Source: a virus
Direction: 5' to 3' (one strand)
Virus record (IMG/VR): IMGVR_UViG_3300032286_000560
Coordinates: 1 to 22,240 of that record
DNA: 22,240 nucleotides
Shown here one piece after another: positions 1 to 6,673 of the stretch. The translations under genes and the position numbers were made by a program. How positions within the stretch are numbered: position 1 is the stretch's first letter; every line of letters starts with the position of its first letter. The notes beneath the pieces are model-generated. The model ran no database searches, was not told the origin of the DNA, and saw only the letters and a list, made by a program, of their open reading frames with translations.

Positions 1-97
1 CAGTCACCGAATAGGTGGCCTTGCCCGTGGTATAGTAGTCTCGAGATGCGAGAGCCATCAGAGGCTCCGGCACTCCGAATTTATTAGTTATCTTCAT
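1..97 (-). CDS. Phage protein, N-terminus only (possible PD-(D/E)XK-type nuclease)
   Basis: An open frame starts with ATG at 97 on the minus strand and runs off the left edge, giving 32 residues that begin MKITNKFGVPEPLMALASRD. A ribosome binding site (GGAG, at 107-104) lies six bases before the ATG, which supports the start. The 'MKITNK(F/Y).LP.PL..AL..D.Y..GKA..SVT' pattern recalls the N-terminus of phage proteins often annotated as PD-(D/E)XK nucleases. The catalytic part lies outside the window, so the function is a recollection-level guess. It is divergent from the RusA-like gene at 290. That the frame is a real gene is fairly safe; its identity is not. Confidence 0.6.
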   Translation of the reverse strand, partial: MKITNKFGVPEPLMALASRDYYTTGKATYSVT

Positions 98-289
98 TTT
101 CACTCCAGTGTTAGGTGAGGGGGGAAAGTAGATTCCGCGCCCCCTCGTTCGCGTCAGTGGAGAGTCCTTGGCCGTCTAATTACGGGGGGAACCAAGGCTC
201 GACAGGGAAACGCTCGCATCTACTAGGCTAGTTCCCCGCCCAAATATCCACCCCCCAAACTCTTCAATGATAGGGTAGTCGCCGCGAAC
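98..289. other. Divergent intergenic region with hairpin
   Basis: This gap separates the leftward gene ending at 97 from the rightward gene at 290. It holds a hairpin in which CCTTGG (166-171) pairs with CCAAGG (192-197), extended inside by CCGT (172-175) with ACGG (182-185). There is no T-run, so it is not an obvious terminator. C- and G-runs are frequent. I see no convincing promoter for either direction, although at least one is expected here. Confidence 0.4.
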
Positions 290-652
290 ATGCAAGCACT
301 TACAGAAATCTGCTTAGAAATTTTTGGCGAGCCCGCATCAAAGGCAAACAGCCGCAGGCTTGTGGCCCGCGCAGGCAGGCCCATGTTCATCAAGTCAGAA
401 AAGGCACTGACCTACGCAGAATCGTTTAAAAAACAATGTACACACAATGTACACACACCGTTTGCCTGTGATGTATGCGTGGAGATGACCATCTACTACG
501 CATCCCGCAGGCCCGACCTTGACGAGTCTCTCATCCTCGACCTTCTACAGGGCATAGCCTATTTAAACGACAGGCAGGTAAAGCGTAAGGTCATCCAGTG
601 GGCGCTCGACAAACACAATCCCCGTTGCCTTATCAAGGTAACCCCTCTATAG
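290..652 (+). CDS. RusA-like Holliday junction resolvase
   Basis: This 120-residue protein has the size and layout of the RusA family, homodimeric metal-dependent endonucleases that resolve Holliday junctions and debranch phage DNA before packaging. Seen: an N-terminal 'GEPASKANSRR' (residues 13-23), matching the family's G.P..K...R region, and the core RRPDLDES...D (73-84) followed by NDRQV (93-97). This supplies the acidic residues D76, D78 and D94, equivalent to the three catalytic aspartates of Escherichia coli RusA. Odd: the lysine that follows the DLDN motif in E. coli RusA (K76) is an isoleucine here (residue 82). The ATG has no clear Shine-Dalgarno sequence upstream. A terminator follows 34 bases after the stop. 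The gene carries two TTTAAA-core sites (425 and 561). Confidence 0.75.
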   Translation: MQALTEICLEIFGEPASKANSRRLVARAGRPMFIKSEKALTYAESFKKQCTHNVHTPFACDVCVEMTIYYASRRPDLDESLILDLLQGIAYLNDRQVKRKVIQWALDKHNPRCLIKVTPL

Positions 653-685
653 TTTCGCGTCTCCTCCAGTGGTACTCCCACTTTC

Positions 686-710
686 CAGCCCCTTCGGGGG
701 CTGTTTTTTT
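686..710 (+). terminator. Rho-independent terminator after the RusA-like gene
   Basis: CAGCCCC (686-692) and GGGGCTG (697-703) form a perfect 7-bp stem closed by a TTCG tetraloop, followed at once by seven Ts (704-710). This is a textbook intrinsic terminator for the rightward transcript of the resolvase gene. Confidence 0.9.
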
Positions 711-714
711 GCGC

Positions 715-743
715 TTGACAACGCAAGAGCGTTCAGCTACTGT
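715..743 (+). promoter_or_regulatory. Sigma70-type promoter (TTGACA-17-TACTGT)
   Basis: A perfect -35 hexamer TTGACA lies at 715-720, and a weaker -10, TACTGT, lies at 738-743 with the ideal 17-bp spacing. It sits immediately downstream of the terminator at 686-710, as expected for the start of a new transcription unit. A transcript would start near 750 and run into the structured element at 774-854. Confidence 0.6.
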
Positions 744-749
744 CCCCAA

Positions 750-854
750 CATTGGGCGTGGTAACCCGAAAAGAATCGCTAAGTAAGACTCCGCCCCGAA
801 AGGGGGGCATCCAAAAGATGTTTACCACCGGGGTCTTTCTTAGCGGTTTTTTTT
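750..854 (+). ncRNA. Candidate phage small RNA ending in a branched terminator
   Basis: No gene fits here, but the RNA would be highly structured. A 19-position outer stem pairs 774-792 with 830-848, with one U-U mismatch and a few G-U wobbles. It encloses two smaller hairpins: GCCCC against GGGGC (793-808), and CATC (808-811) with GATG (817-820). The outer stem ends in a run of eight Ts (847-854). With the promoter at 715-743 this gives a self-contained unit of about 105 nt. The alternatives are an attenuator controlling readthrough into the HNH-primase genes, or simply an elaborate terminator. The structure is read by eye. The RNA itself is inferred. Confidence 0.45.
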
Positions 855-1191
855 GCCTCGCTCATTCGCACTCCTCGCGTTAGCAATGCACCTGCATGGG
901 TGGCTGGGAAGAGAACACCGGAGCGGGGCAACACCTCCCTTGAAATCCGCGCAGCCTGTCCGCGAGGGACTGCACAAGACACCTAGAACGGGGTGGTAAA
1001 CCACTAGGTATCGAGTGAATCGCGGCGTCCAGCGTGCGCTGGGAGGAGCCCCATGAGCGGCCCTTCGGGCGAGTGGTCAACCCGACCACCTTGGTAGAGC
1101 TTTGCCTTATGAAAAGCAAGCGCCCCTTGCATGTAAGTTTCCTTGTGTTGGTCGAGACCGAGGGGTAGCATAAGAATTCAACGGAGGGGTC
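855..1191 (+). other. Structured leader upstream of the HNH gene, no clear gene
   Basis: These 337 bases hold several hairpins and no gene I can support. A nested hairpin pairs ACCTAG with CTAGGT around GTGG-TAAA-CCAC, within about 980-1010. GTGGTC/GACCAC forms another near 1072-1088. Two very short open frames exist: 1053-1097 (14 codons, preceded by GGAGGAG at 1042-1048) and 1109-1168 (19 codons, no good ribosome site). They could be leader peptides or chance. Minus-strand open frames here lack ribosome sites. I looked for tRNA and group I intron signatures and found none that hold. Confidence 0.35.
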
Positions 1192-1431
1192 ATGGCGAAA
1201 AAATTGGAAGACCGCAACTGGAAGCATGAGTACGAACTACAAAAGAAAAGAGGCGACACCAAAGGTCAGATTGAAAGACAGCGCGCTCGCAGGATGTATG
1301 ACAAAGAAGGCATCGACCGCAGCGGCAAGAACATCGATCACATAAAACCGTTAGCCCAAGGGGGGAAATCAGTCCCCGGCAACCTTCGGCTGCGCTCACC
1401 AAGCGCCAACAAAGCAGACAACAAGAAGTAA
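1192..1431 (+). CDS. Small HNH endonuclease
   Basis: This 79-residue basic protein has a compact HNH (beta-beta-alpha-metal) nuclease motif: the DH pair at residues 49-50 (NIDHIKPLAQGG), the GNL segment at 63-65, and the terminal N at 73 in SANKAD. The family makes single- or double-strand DNA cuts and is common in phages as free-standing homing endonucleases or packaging-associated nucleases. The N-terminal half is highly charged and probably binds DNA. The start is supported by GGAGGGG just before the ATG. The stop overlaps the start of the primase-helicase by one base (TAATG), so the two are translationally coupled. Its position beside a replication gene and far from terL favours a mobile or homing role over a packaging role, but this is inference. 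Confidence 0.75.
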   Translation: MAKKLEDRNWKHEYELQKKRGDTKGQIERQRARRMYDKEGIDRSGKNIDHIKPLAQGGKSVPGNLRLRSPSANKADNKK

Positions 1432-3107
1432 TGCAGGTCGAGGCACTTGTTGCGTCACTGCATGTGCATCAACACGCCCGTGTTGTTTGCCCAAATTGCT
1501 CTGACGAGCGCAAAAAAAGAGATAAAGACCTAGTCATAACCCGCAGCGGGGATGTCTGGGTTTTCTACTGTCACCACTGCAACACGAAAGGCATCGTCCC
1601 CGTGTTTAAACGAGAGAGGAAACCAATGGTTCAGGTTCAGTCAATCAACACCAACAGCTTCGACTTTCTTCAACAGGAACACTATGACTTTCTATCGACG
1701 AGAGGTATTAGCAAAACAACCGCAGACGCCGCGCAGCTTTTTGCTGCTAATAAGTTCTTTCGCAAGCTCAATCGCAACGCTAAGGCGGTAGGTTTCCCCT
1801 ACTACAAAGGCGGCAAGCTCGTAGGGGTTAAATACCGTTGCCTCGAAACCAAGGACTTCACGCAGGACGCCGGCGGTAACAACGAGTTTTACGGCATCGA
1901 CGATATCAAGGAAGGACCAATCGTTATTGTCGAGGGCGAGATTGATGCGCTCACACTGAAAGAGTGCGGGATAGAGAACGTCCTTTCTGTCCCTTCAGGT
2001 GCCCCGATGAAGGTCAGCAACGGGAAGGTCGACGCATCCGAGGACAAGAAGTTCGAGTTCGTCTGGAACGCCTTTGAAACCCTATCTAAATCGCCCTATG
2101 TGACGATTGCGACCGACAGTGATACCGCAGGTCAAGCCTGCGCCGAAGAGCTTGCTAGGCGCATTGGGAAGGACCGCTGTAGGCTTGCCTCGATACCGGG
2201 TAAAGACCTAAATGAAGTATTTCTCCGGGACGGTGCCGCCGCAGTCAAACAGGTTATCGAAACCGCGCAGCCCTACCCGGTGGCGGGACTCTCAGAGGCA
2301 ACCAAGTACGAAGAACGTTTAAACGATTTATGGGAAAAGGGTAACGGCAAGGGTGAATCAACTGGCTACTCAAACGTAGACCAGATTTACACGGTAGCTC
2401 AGGGTCAACTAACGGTAGTCACCGGGTATCCCTCATCAGGCAAATCAAACTTCGTTGACCAGCTTATGGTTAATCTAGCGAAAGCCCATGATTGGAAGTT
2501 CGCCATCTGCTCATTTGAAAACGCACCCGAGATTCATATCTCGAGATTGATGGAGCTTTATAAGCAGAAGAGATTTTTCGACGGTGCCGAGCGCATGAGC
2601 CAGCAGGAAAGGGACGATGCGTTTAAATGGGTCAAGGAACACTTCTTGTTTCTAGACTCCGAGGGCGTCGAACCATCGACCATTGAATCGATATTGGAAA
2701 GGGCTCGAGCTGCGGTCGCCCGCATCGGGATTCGGGGCCTTGTCATCGACCCCTACAACTACATCGACAACGGCAGGAACCAATCAGAGACTGAGTTTAT
2801 CTCTGGCATGTTGACCCGCGTACAAGCCTTTGCAAAGGCTTACGGGGTCCATGTGTGGTTCGTGGCCCACCCGAGCAAAATAACGCGCTCAGGGATGGAT
2901 TTACCGCGCCCTGACGGCATGGCAATCAGCGGCAGTATGGCTTGGTGGGCGAAGGCGGATTGCGGCATCACCGTACACCGGGCAAAGCCTAACGTGGAGA
3001 TTGCGGTATGGAAGTGCAGGTACCGCTGGATAGGCCAGCAAGGTGAGACCACCCTTGCGTATAACAAGATAACCGGCAGCTATTTCGAGTCTGACGATTT
3101 TATTTGA
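1431..3107 (+). CDS. T7 gp4-like DNA primase-helicase
   Basis: This 558-residue bifunctional replication protein would unwind DNA at the fork and lay down RNA primers. In order: an N-terminal four-cysteine zinc-binding module (C20, C23, C47, C50); a TOPRIM primase fold with VEGEIDAL (167-174, catalytic Glu) and DSD (229-231); a linker; and a RecA/DnaB-type helicase with Walker A GYPSSGKS (332-339), Walker B GLVIDPYNY (436-444), a histidine motif near 480 and conserved arginines around 530. Length and order match phage T7 gp4 and mitochondrial Twinkle. It begins inside the HNH stop codon, and its expression probably depends on translation of that gene. It carries two exact GTTTAAAC sites (1604, 2317) and one near-match (2621). 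No forward terminator follows. Confidence 0.92.
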   Translation: MQVEALVASLHVHQHARVVCPNCSDERKKRDKDLVITRSGDVWVFYCHHCNTKGIVPVFKRERKPMVQVQSINTNSFDFLQQEHYDFLSTRGISKTTADAAQLFAANKFFRKLNRNAKAVGFPYYKGGKLVGVKYRCLETKDFTQDAGGNNEFYGIDDIKEGPIVIVEGEIDALTLKECGIENVLSVPSGAPMKVSNGKVDASEDKKFEFVWNAFETLSKSPYVTIATDSDTAGQACAEELARRIGKDRCRLASIPGKDLNEVFLRDGAAAVKQVIETAQPYPVAGLSEATKYEERLNDLWEKGNGKGESTGYSNVDQIYTVAQGQLTVVTGYPSSGKSNFVDQLMVNLAKAHDWKFAICSFENAPEIHISRLMELYKQKRFFDGAERMSQQERDDAFKWVKEHFLFLDSEGVEPSTIESILERARAAVARIGIRGLVIDPYNYIDNGRNQSETEFISGMLTRVQAFAKAYGVHVWFVAHPSKITRSGMDLPRPDGMAISGSMAWWAKADCGITVHRAKPNVEIAVWKCRYRWIGQQGETTLAYNKITGSYFESDDFI

Positions 3108-3111
3108 GACG

Positions 3112-3133
3112 AAAAAAAACCCCCCGAGGGGGG
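3112..3133 (-). terminator. Terminator of the leftward operon
   Basis: On the minus strand a G/C hairpin (six Cs at 3120-3125 against six Gs at 3128-3133) is followed by eight Ts (complement of 3112-3119). It lies seven bases beyond the last leftward gene and five bases past the primase stop, between converging genes. Read in the plus direction it has no T-run, so it should end only the leftward transcript efficiently. Confidence 0.85.
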
Positions 3134-3139
3134 CTAGTG

Positions 3140-3295
3140 TCAGCAATCGTTTGCTTGTATCTCAATGCTCACGATATCGGGGTGACTCCTCAAACCGCAG
3201 CGCTCGATAAAGTCCTCGAGCTTCCATTTCGATTCAAAGTTTTTCCACCACTTGTTACCGTTGCGAAACTCCCAACGCAAGGTATATGGGTACAT
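3140..3295 (-). CDS. Small hypothetical protein, last gene of the leftward operon
   Basis: I do not recognise this 51-residue protein. It begins MYPYTLRWEF and is rich in aromatic and charged residues (five Trp in total, several Lys and Glu), with no membrane segment. The start at 3295 is chosen over an in-frame ATG at 3328 because GAGGT lies just before it, overlapping the stop of the upstream gene (3303). That arrangement implies translational coupling. The operon terminator follows directly. Confidence 0.6.
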   Translation of the reverse strand: MYPYTLRWEFRNGNKWWKNFESKWKLEDFIERCGLRSHPDIVSIEIQANDC

Positions 3296-3302
3296 GGTTA
3301 CC

Positions 3303-3500
3303 TCAGTGTTTAATTGTTGGAACCTCATCGTTCTCGAACATCAGAACCCGTTCGACAAAGTCGACAACCTCTCTCATTGGCATACCGGATGATTTAGCCG
3401 CGTGATGCAGCAGCATCACGAGAGAGGGGACAACGTCCCCCAAGCTCTCCCCATCTAGAATCTCTGCGATAGATTCTGAAAGCATTGCTGCTCTACTCAT
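3303..3500 (-). CDS. Small hypothetical helical protein
   Basis: This 65-residue protein is of unknown function. The sequence (MSRAAMLSESIAEILDGESL...) looks wholly helical, with hydrophobic residues spaced as in amphipathic helices and an acidic C-terminal part. ATG at 3500 is preferred because AGGAG stands five bases upstream. A GTG at 3506 would overlap that ribosome site. It follows the VWA gene by eight bases and is presumably co-transcribed with it, so it may be a small partner of the AAA+/VWA module, though nothing in its sequence shows that. Confidence 0.6.
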   Translation of the reverse strand: MSRAAMLSESIAEILDGESLGDVVPSLVMLLHHAAKSSGMPMREVVDFVERVLMFENDEVPTIKH

Positions 3501-3508
3501 TGTCACTC

Positions 3509-4291
3509 CTAAGAAACTTCTTTCAGTATATTGCCAAAGGACTTTGAAGCCATATCCTTTGCATTGTTAACGTTCTCCGCATTGCGAAAGCATTTGGATA
3601 CTTGAGTATCGCCAATGCCAATCGCAATAACCTTGATGCCGCGCTTATCAGCGAATTGCTGCAAGTACTCCATATGCGCGAGGTTGTAGGACTCCGCATC
3701 AGTGAGTACAAAGAACAGCTTTCGCGAGTCTTGCCTGCGGGATAACTCCTCGAGCTTGATGTACACCGCAGAGTAGTCGGGCGTACCGCGCGAAGCTAAC
3801 TCGCACATTGCGCCAAGCTTCGCCGCCGCTTTTGGCAGCGCCTCGCCCCACTGTTTAAACGGGATGAACTCGATGCGCTGGACCGCGACGCCGGGTTCGC
3901 TGCTCGTGCCGCCCTTGAACCCGTTAATCTCAAACGATGCGTTGCTCTTGCTGATGATGTTGGCAAGCTGAATCGCAATCGCTTGCGCGACTTGAATGCG
4001 CGACGAACCGGTTTCCACTTCCCAATTCATCGACAGGCTGCAATCAATCAGGATGGAGACCGCAGCGGTGTCGGCCTCCTTGTACTCGCGGCGGGAGAAC
4101 ACGTTCGCCTGCCCCGTAGCAAAGCGGGTGTAGGCTTTGCGGTCGAGGCGACCCGACTCCTCATGGGTCGACCACCCGACAAAGTCCATCGACCGCAGCG
4201 CGGCCAGCAGCTTCGCCCGAGTGGCGGCAATCCCGTGAATCGGATTGTGCAGGATTCTGGCATATGCCTTTTCGCAGTCTGCTCTTTTCAT
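3509..4291 (-). CDS. VWA-domain protein resembling the C-terminal half of CobT
   Basis: This 260-residue protein has a von Willebrand factor A domain with a complete metal-ion-dependent adhesion site: D83-x-S85-x-S87 (DCSLSM), T170 (RGTPDYSA) and D198 (LTDAES). In CobT, BchD and other MoxR-associated proteins this domain holds Mg2+ and links the AAA+ ring to its substrate. ATG at 4291 is preferred over 4303 because GGGAG precedes it with good spacing. The upstream HExxH/acidic-repeat gene stops two bases earlier (TGA at 4296-4294), so the pair is tightly coupled. In bacterial CobT, an N-terminal part, an acidic linker and a VWA domain form one chain. Here the VWA is a separate polypeptide. 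It contains one GTTTAAAC site (3853). Confidence 0.85.
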   Translation of the reverse strand: MKRADCEKAYARILHNPIHGIAATRAKLLAALRSMDFVGWSTHEESGRLDRKAYTRFATGQANVFSRREYKEADTAAVSILIDCSLSMNWEVETGSSRIQVAQAIAIQLANIISKSNASFEINGFKGGTSSEPGVAVQRIEFIPFKQWGEALPKAAAKLGAMCELASRGTPDYSAVYIKLEELSRRQDSRKLFFVLTDAESYNLAHMEYLQQFADKRGIKVIAIGIGDTQVSKCFRNAENVNNAKDMASKSFGNILKEVS

Positions 4292-4293
4292 AA

Positions 4294-5292
4294 TCACTCC
4301 CATATGAATTTGAAGGTTGTCGGGGTGCCTGCCGTTGGTCGCGGTTCGTCACCCGTATCTAACGCGCTGCGGAATCGCATCATTTCCCGGCTAAGGTCGG
4401 GCTCGATATCGCGTTCGTCCTTGATGCCCGGTTCGTCGCCCTCAGTAGGGTCACCTGCGGAATCGCCATCAGCAGGGTCGCCATCTTCGCCGTCGCCGTC
4501 GCCATCCTCAGCGGGGTCACCCTCGTCGGCGGGGTCACCCTCAGCGGGGTCGCCGTCAGTGGTATCACAAGTGTTACCCTCAGCAGGGTCGCCATCGTCG
4601 GCAGGGTCACCCGCATCGTCGCCAGCGTCATCACCCGCATCGTCGCCGGCATCCTTGAGTGCGTTTAAACTGCCAAGCAACTCGATTGCAATCTGGACAA
4701 TCTCCGCAGTCGACTTCGCCTTGTGCGCTTTACGCAGGGCAACCTCCATCGGCACCTTGTACTTCGATTTACCCAGAACCGGGGCCAACGCAATCTTGTA
4801 CCCGTTCATGCGTCGACCCTCGACTGCCAGTTGAAAGGCGAGGTTATCGAAGTCATCCGGGTCAACGTACTTGCCTCCCATCATTTCGTTAATGAGATTC
4901 TCAAACAATGCAGATGCATTGCCTGCGATGCCGGACTCGATAACCTTGCGCTCGATGCGCGGGTCCTCGAGCCCGTTAATCAGCCGGCACAGAACGGCGT
5001 TGCCACGGTGAACGTCCCATGGTTCGTTGTCGGTAAACCATGCGTGACCGAGTTCGTGCAGCACCATGCCAATGAACTTGGGCATCAGCACCTTGGGCAC
5101 CTCTCCGTTGTCGTCGATGTTGGGGAAGCGGAAGGTCGCATCGACCATCCGAGTGTTGCCGAGAACTTCGAACTTAATCGAGGCCCCGGTTCCATACCAT
5201 TGGAAGTTCAACTCGCTGAACCACCATTGCGAGGATTTGAACACCCGCTCGAGCGTGGTGACCACGCCGCGTTTAAACTCTGAACCAAGCAT
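4294..5292 (-). CDS. HExxH metallopeptidase-like protein with Asp-rich repeat tail (CobT N-terminal half-like)
   Basis: The protein has 332 residues. The N-terminal domain has HELGH (79-83), a zinc-metallopeptidase signature, and a downstream LEDPRIE (108-114) that resembles the 'ED.R(I/V)E' element of CobT/NorD-like and DUF2201-type proteins. Residues about 214-288 form a low-complexity acidic tail built from repeats of the GDPAEGD/AGDDAGD type. The last 44 residues return to normal composition. CobT also has an acidic stretch between its N-terminal and VWA regions. ATG at 5292 is chosen because GGAGG lies just before it and overlaps the end of the AAA+ gene (stop at 5296-5294). An upstream start at 5343 would lie inside that gene. 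Whether it cleaves peptides or only scaffolds the VWA protein cannot be told. It carries GTTTAAAC at 4663 and 5271. Confidence 0.8.
   Translation of the reverse strand: MLGSEFKRGVVTTLERVFKSSQWWFSELNFQWYGTGASIKFEVLGNTRMVDATFRFPNIDDNGEVPKVLMPKFIGMVLHELGHAWFTDNEPWDVHRGNAVLCRLINGLEDPRIERKVIESGIAGNASALFENLINEMMGGKYVDPDDFDNLAFQLAVEGRRMNGYKIALAPVLGKSKYKVPMEVALRKAHKAKSTAEIVQIAIELLGSLNALKDAGDDAGDDAGDDAGDPADDGDPAEGNTCDTTDGDPAEGDPADEGDPAEDGDGDGEDGDPADGDSAGDPTEGDEPGIKDERDIEPDLSREMMRFRSALDTGDEPRPTAGTPTTFKFIWE
4429..4653 (-). repeat. Tandem degenerate repeat encoding the acidic tail
   Basis: This stretch is made of degenerate short repeats on the theme GGGTCACC/GGGTCGCC + (C)TCAGC(A/G), as read on the plus strand. 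It encodes the Asp-Gly-Asp-Pro-Ala-Glu repeats at residues 214-288 of the overlapping gene. Unit length varies, so slippage or unequal recombination is likely to change its length among relatives. The plus-strand frame across it is an open Ser/Pro shadow frame and not a gene. Confidence 0.8.
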
Positions 5293-5293
5293 T

Positions 5294-6652
5294 TCAACCT
5301 CCAAGTGCTTTATTGAAACTGGCCTCGTCAATCGAGGCCACATAGATACCCTCGAGTTCGACCGCAGTCTCGGCGGGAAACTTGTTGATGACCGCGCTCT
5401 TATAGGCGCGGTTCACCTTGACCCCCGCCTTCACCGCATCGGCCCAAGCAAACAACTGCCGCAGGCTTGGTGCCTGCGTGAGCAGCCCGTCGCGGGCTTT
5501 CTCCCGTGCGATGTTCAGTAGGTCGACCATCATCACCACCGCGTTAGCGGGCAACCCGCTAACCTTCGCGACGAGGTCCGTTTCCTGCTCGCGTGGCAGG
5601 TAATTGAACTCGAAGGTGTAGGAAAAGCGGTCGATGAAAGCGGTCGACTGAACCCGCACCCCGGCGAAGTTGCCCGAGGCGTCGCCGTGTCCGTTGCTGT
5701 TATCGGCAACCATAAACACAACATGCGGCGCAACCGGGATGCGCTCGCCCGTCTCCGAGATAACAATCGCACGGTCAGCGGTGCGCTCGCACACTGCGTG
5801 TAGCGAAGCAATCGCCTGAGCCCGCGCAAACCCAATCTCATCGAGCAAGACAATCGCACCGGGGTGCGTGATTGCCTTGACCAGCGAACCGGGAGACCAA
5901 GTCACCGACCCGTCGGTGATGGTGTTCGCCCCGATAAACTCCGAGCGTTCGGCGGACTCGTCGAAGTTAATGCGGAACAGCTTGCGACCCAAGCGATTAG
6001 CAAGCTGTTTTGCAAACTCGGTCTTGCCGGTGCCGCGCTCGCCGGCCAGCCACATGTTGTGGGGCAGTGGGTTGGAGAGGGCGCACAGTGCCTCGTGCAG
6101 AATCTCCGGGTCCCACCGGTACTCAGCATTCGCCTTGGGCGCTTCCGGGTCACCCCAATACTCGACCAGCATGGCCGAGAAGTCGGTGCGCCCGTACCGG
6201 GTGAAGCCGGCGAACAGTTCGCCCGCAGGTTTCAGGGTCCGCGCAGGCGGCATCGCGTTCGCAATCTCAGTCACAATCTCAGGTGCGGTAACCGATTTAA
6301 ACGCAGAGAACGCAGCCGACACTGCGCGGGCAACCTCGGATGCGACCGCGCCCGCATCAACCTTGGGCACCGCAGCCAGCTTCGCATCAACCTCAGCGGC
6401 TTGCCGGGTCACCGTTGCAGCGAGCGCAGCGGTGGTTGCGTGTAGGTCCTGCATGGTTTTGGCGATGCCCGAATCAACCACGGGCTCAGGCTCCACCGTG
6501 CACGCTTTAATTTCCTCGAAGGTGATTCGCCCATCGGCAATCATCCTGCTAAGAACGTTGCATGCTGCGCCCTTGTCAGTGGTGGGCGTCATACGCAACT
6601 TAACTAGCGCTGCGTTCAAGGTACGCAGCGGGAGCAGTGCAAGCTCTTTCAT
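5294..6652 (-). CDS. CobS/MoxR-family AAA+ ATPase
   Basis: This 452-residue protein has an alpha-helical, Ala-rich, probably coiled N-terminal region (about 60-120) and a MoxR/CobS-type AAA+ module: Walker A GERGTGKT (204-211), Walker B IVLLDEIG (267-274), sensor-1 ADNSN (316-320), arginine-finger DRF (341-343) and a sensor-2-like SLRQL (396-400). Such ATPases form hexameric rings that work with VWA partners to remodel proteins or insert metals; CobS with CobT drives cobalt insertion by CobN. Here the genes for an HExxH protein and a VWA protein follow at once, which supports a CobS-CobT-like complex. No CobN-like subunit is visible, so a cobaltochelatase role is doubtful. GGAGG precedes the ATG. 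The name CobS should be read as fold similarity only. Confidence 0.88.
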   Translation of the reverse strand: MKELALLPLRTLNAALVKLRMTPTTDKGAACNVLSRMIADGRITFEEIKACTVEPEPVVDSGIAKTMQDLHATTAALAATVTRQAAEVDAKLAAVPKVDAGAVASEVARAVSAAFSAFKSVTAPEIVTEIANAMPPARTLKPAGELFAGFTRYGRTDFSAMLVEYWGDPEAPKANAEYRWDPEILHEALCALSNPLPHNMWLAGERGTGKTEFAKQLANRLGRKLFRINFDESAERSEFIGANTITDGSVTWSPGSLVKAITHPGAIVLLDEIGFARAQAIASLHAVCERTADRAIVISETGERIPVAPHVVFMVADNSNGHGDASGNFAGVRVQSTAFIDRFSYTFEFNYLPREQETDLVAKVSGLPANAVVMMVDLLNIAREKARDGLLTQAPSLRQLFAWADAVKAGVKVNRAYKSAVINKFPAETAVELEGIYVASIDEASFNKALGG

Positions 6653-6673
6653 AAAACCTCCAGTAGTTATCAG

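Noticed and set aside
855-1191. Possible tRNA or group I intron beside the HNH gene
   Set aside because: No T-loop or acceptor-stem pattern for a tRNA, no recognisable intron core pairing, and no interrupted host gene on either side.
779-1227. Minus-strand open frames in the gap before the HNH gene
   Set aside because: They overlap the structured RNA element and the HNH start, have no ribosome sites, and show Cys/Arg/Ser-rich chance-like composition.
3983-4834. 283-codon plus-strand frame with Ser-Pro-Ala-Gly repeats
   Set aside because: The repeats are the antisense reading of the Asp-rich tail; the minus-strand genes have motifs, ribosome sites and coupling.
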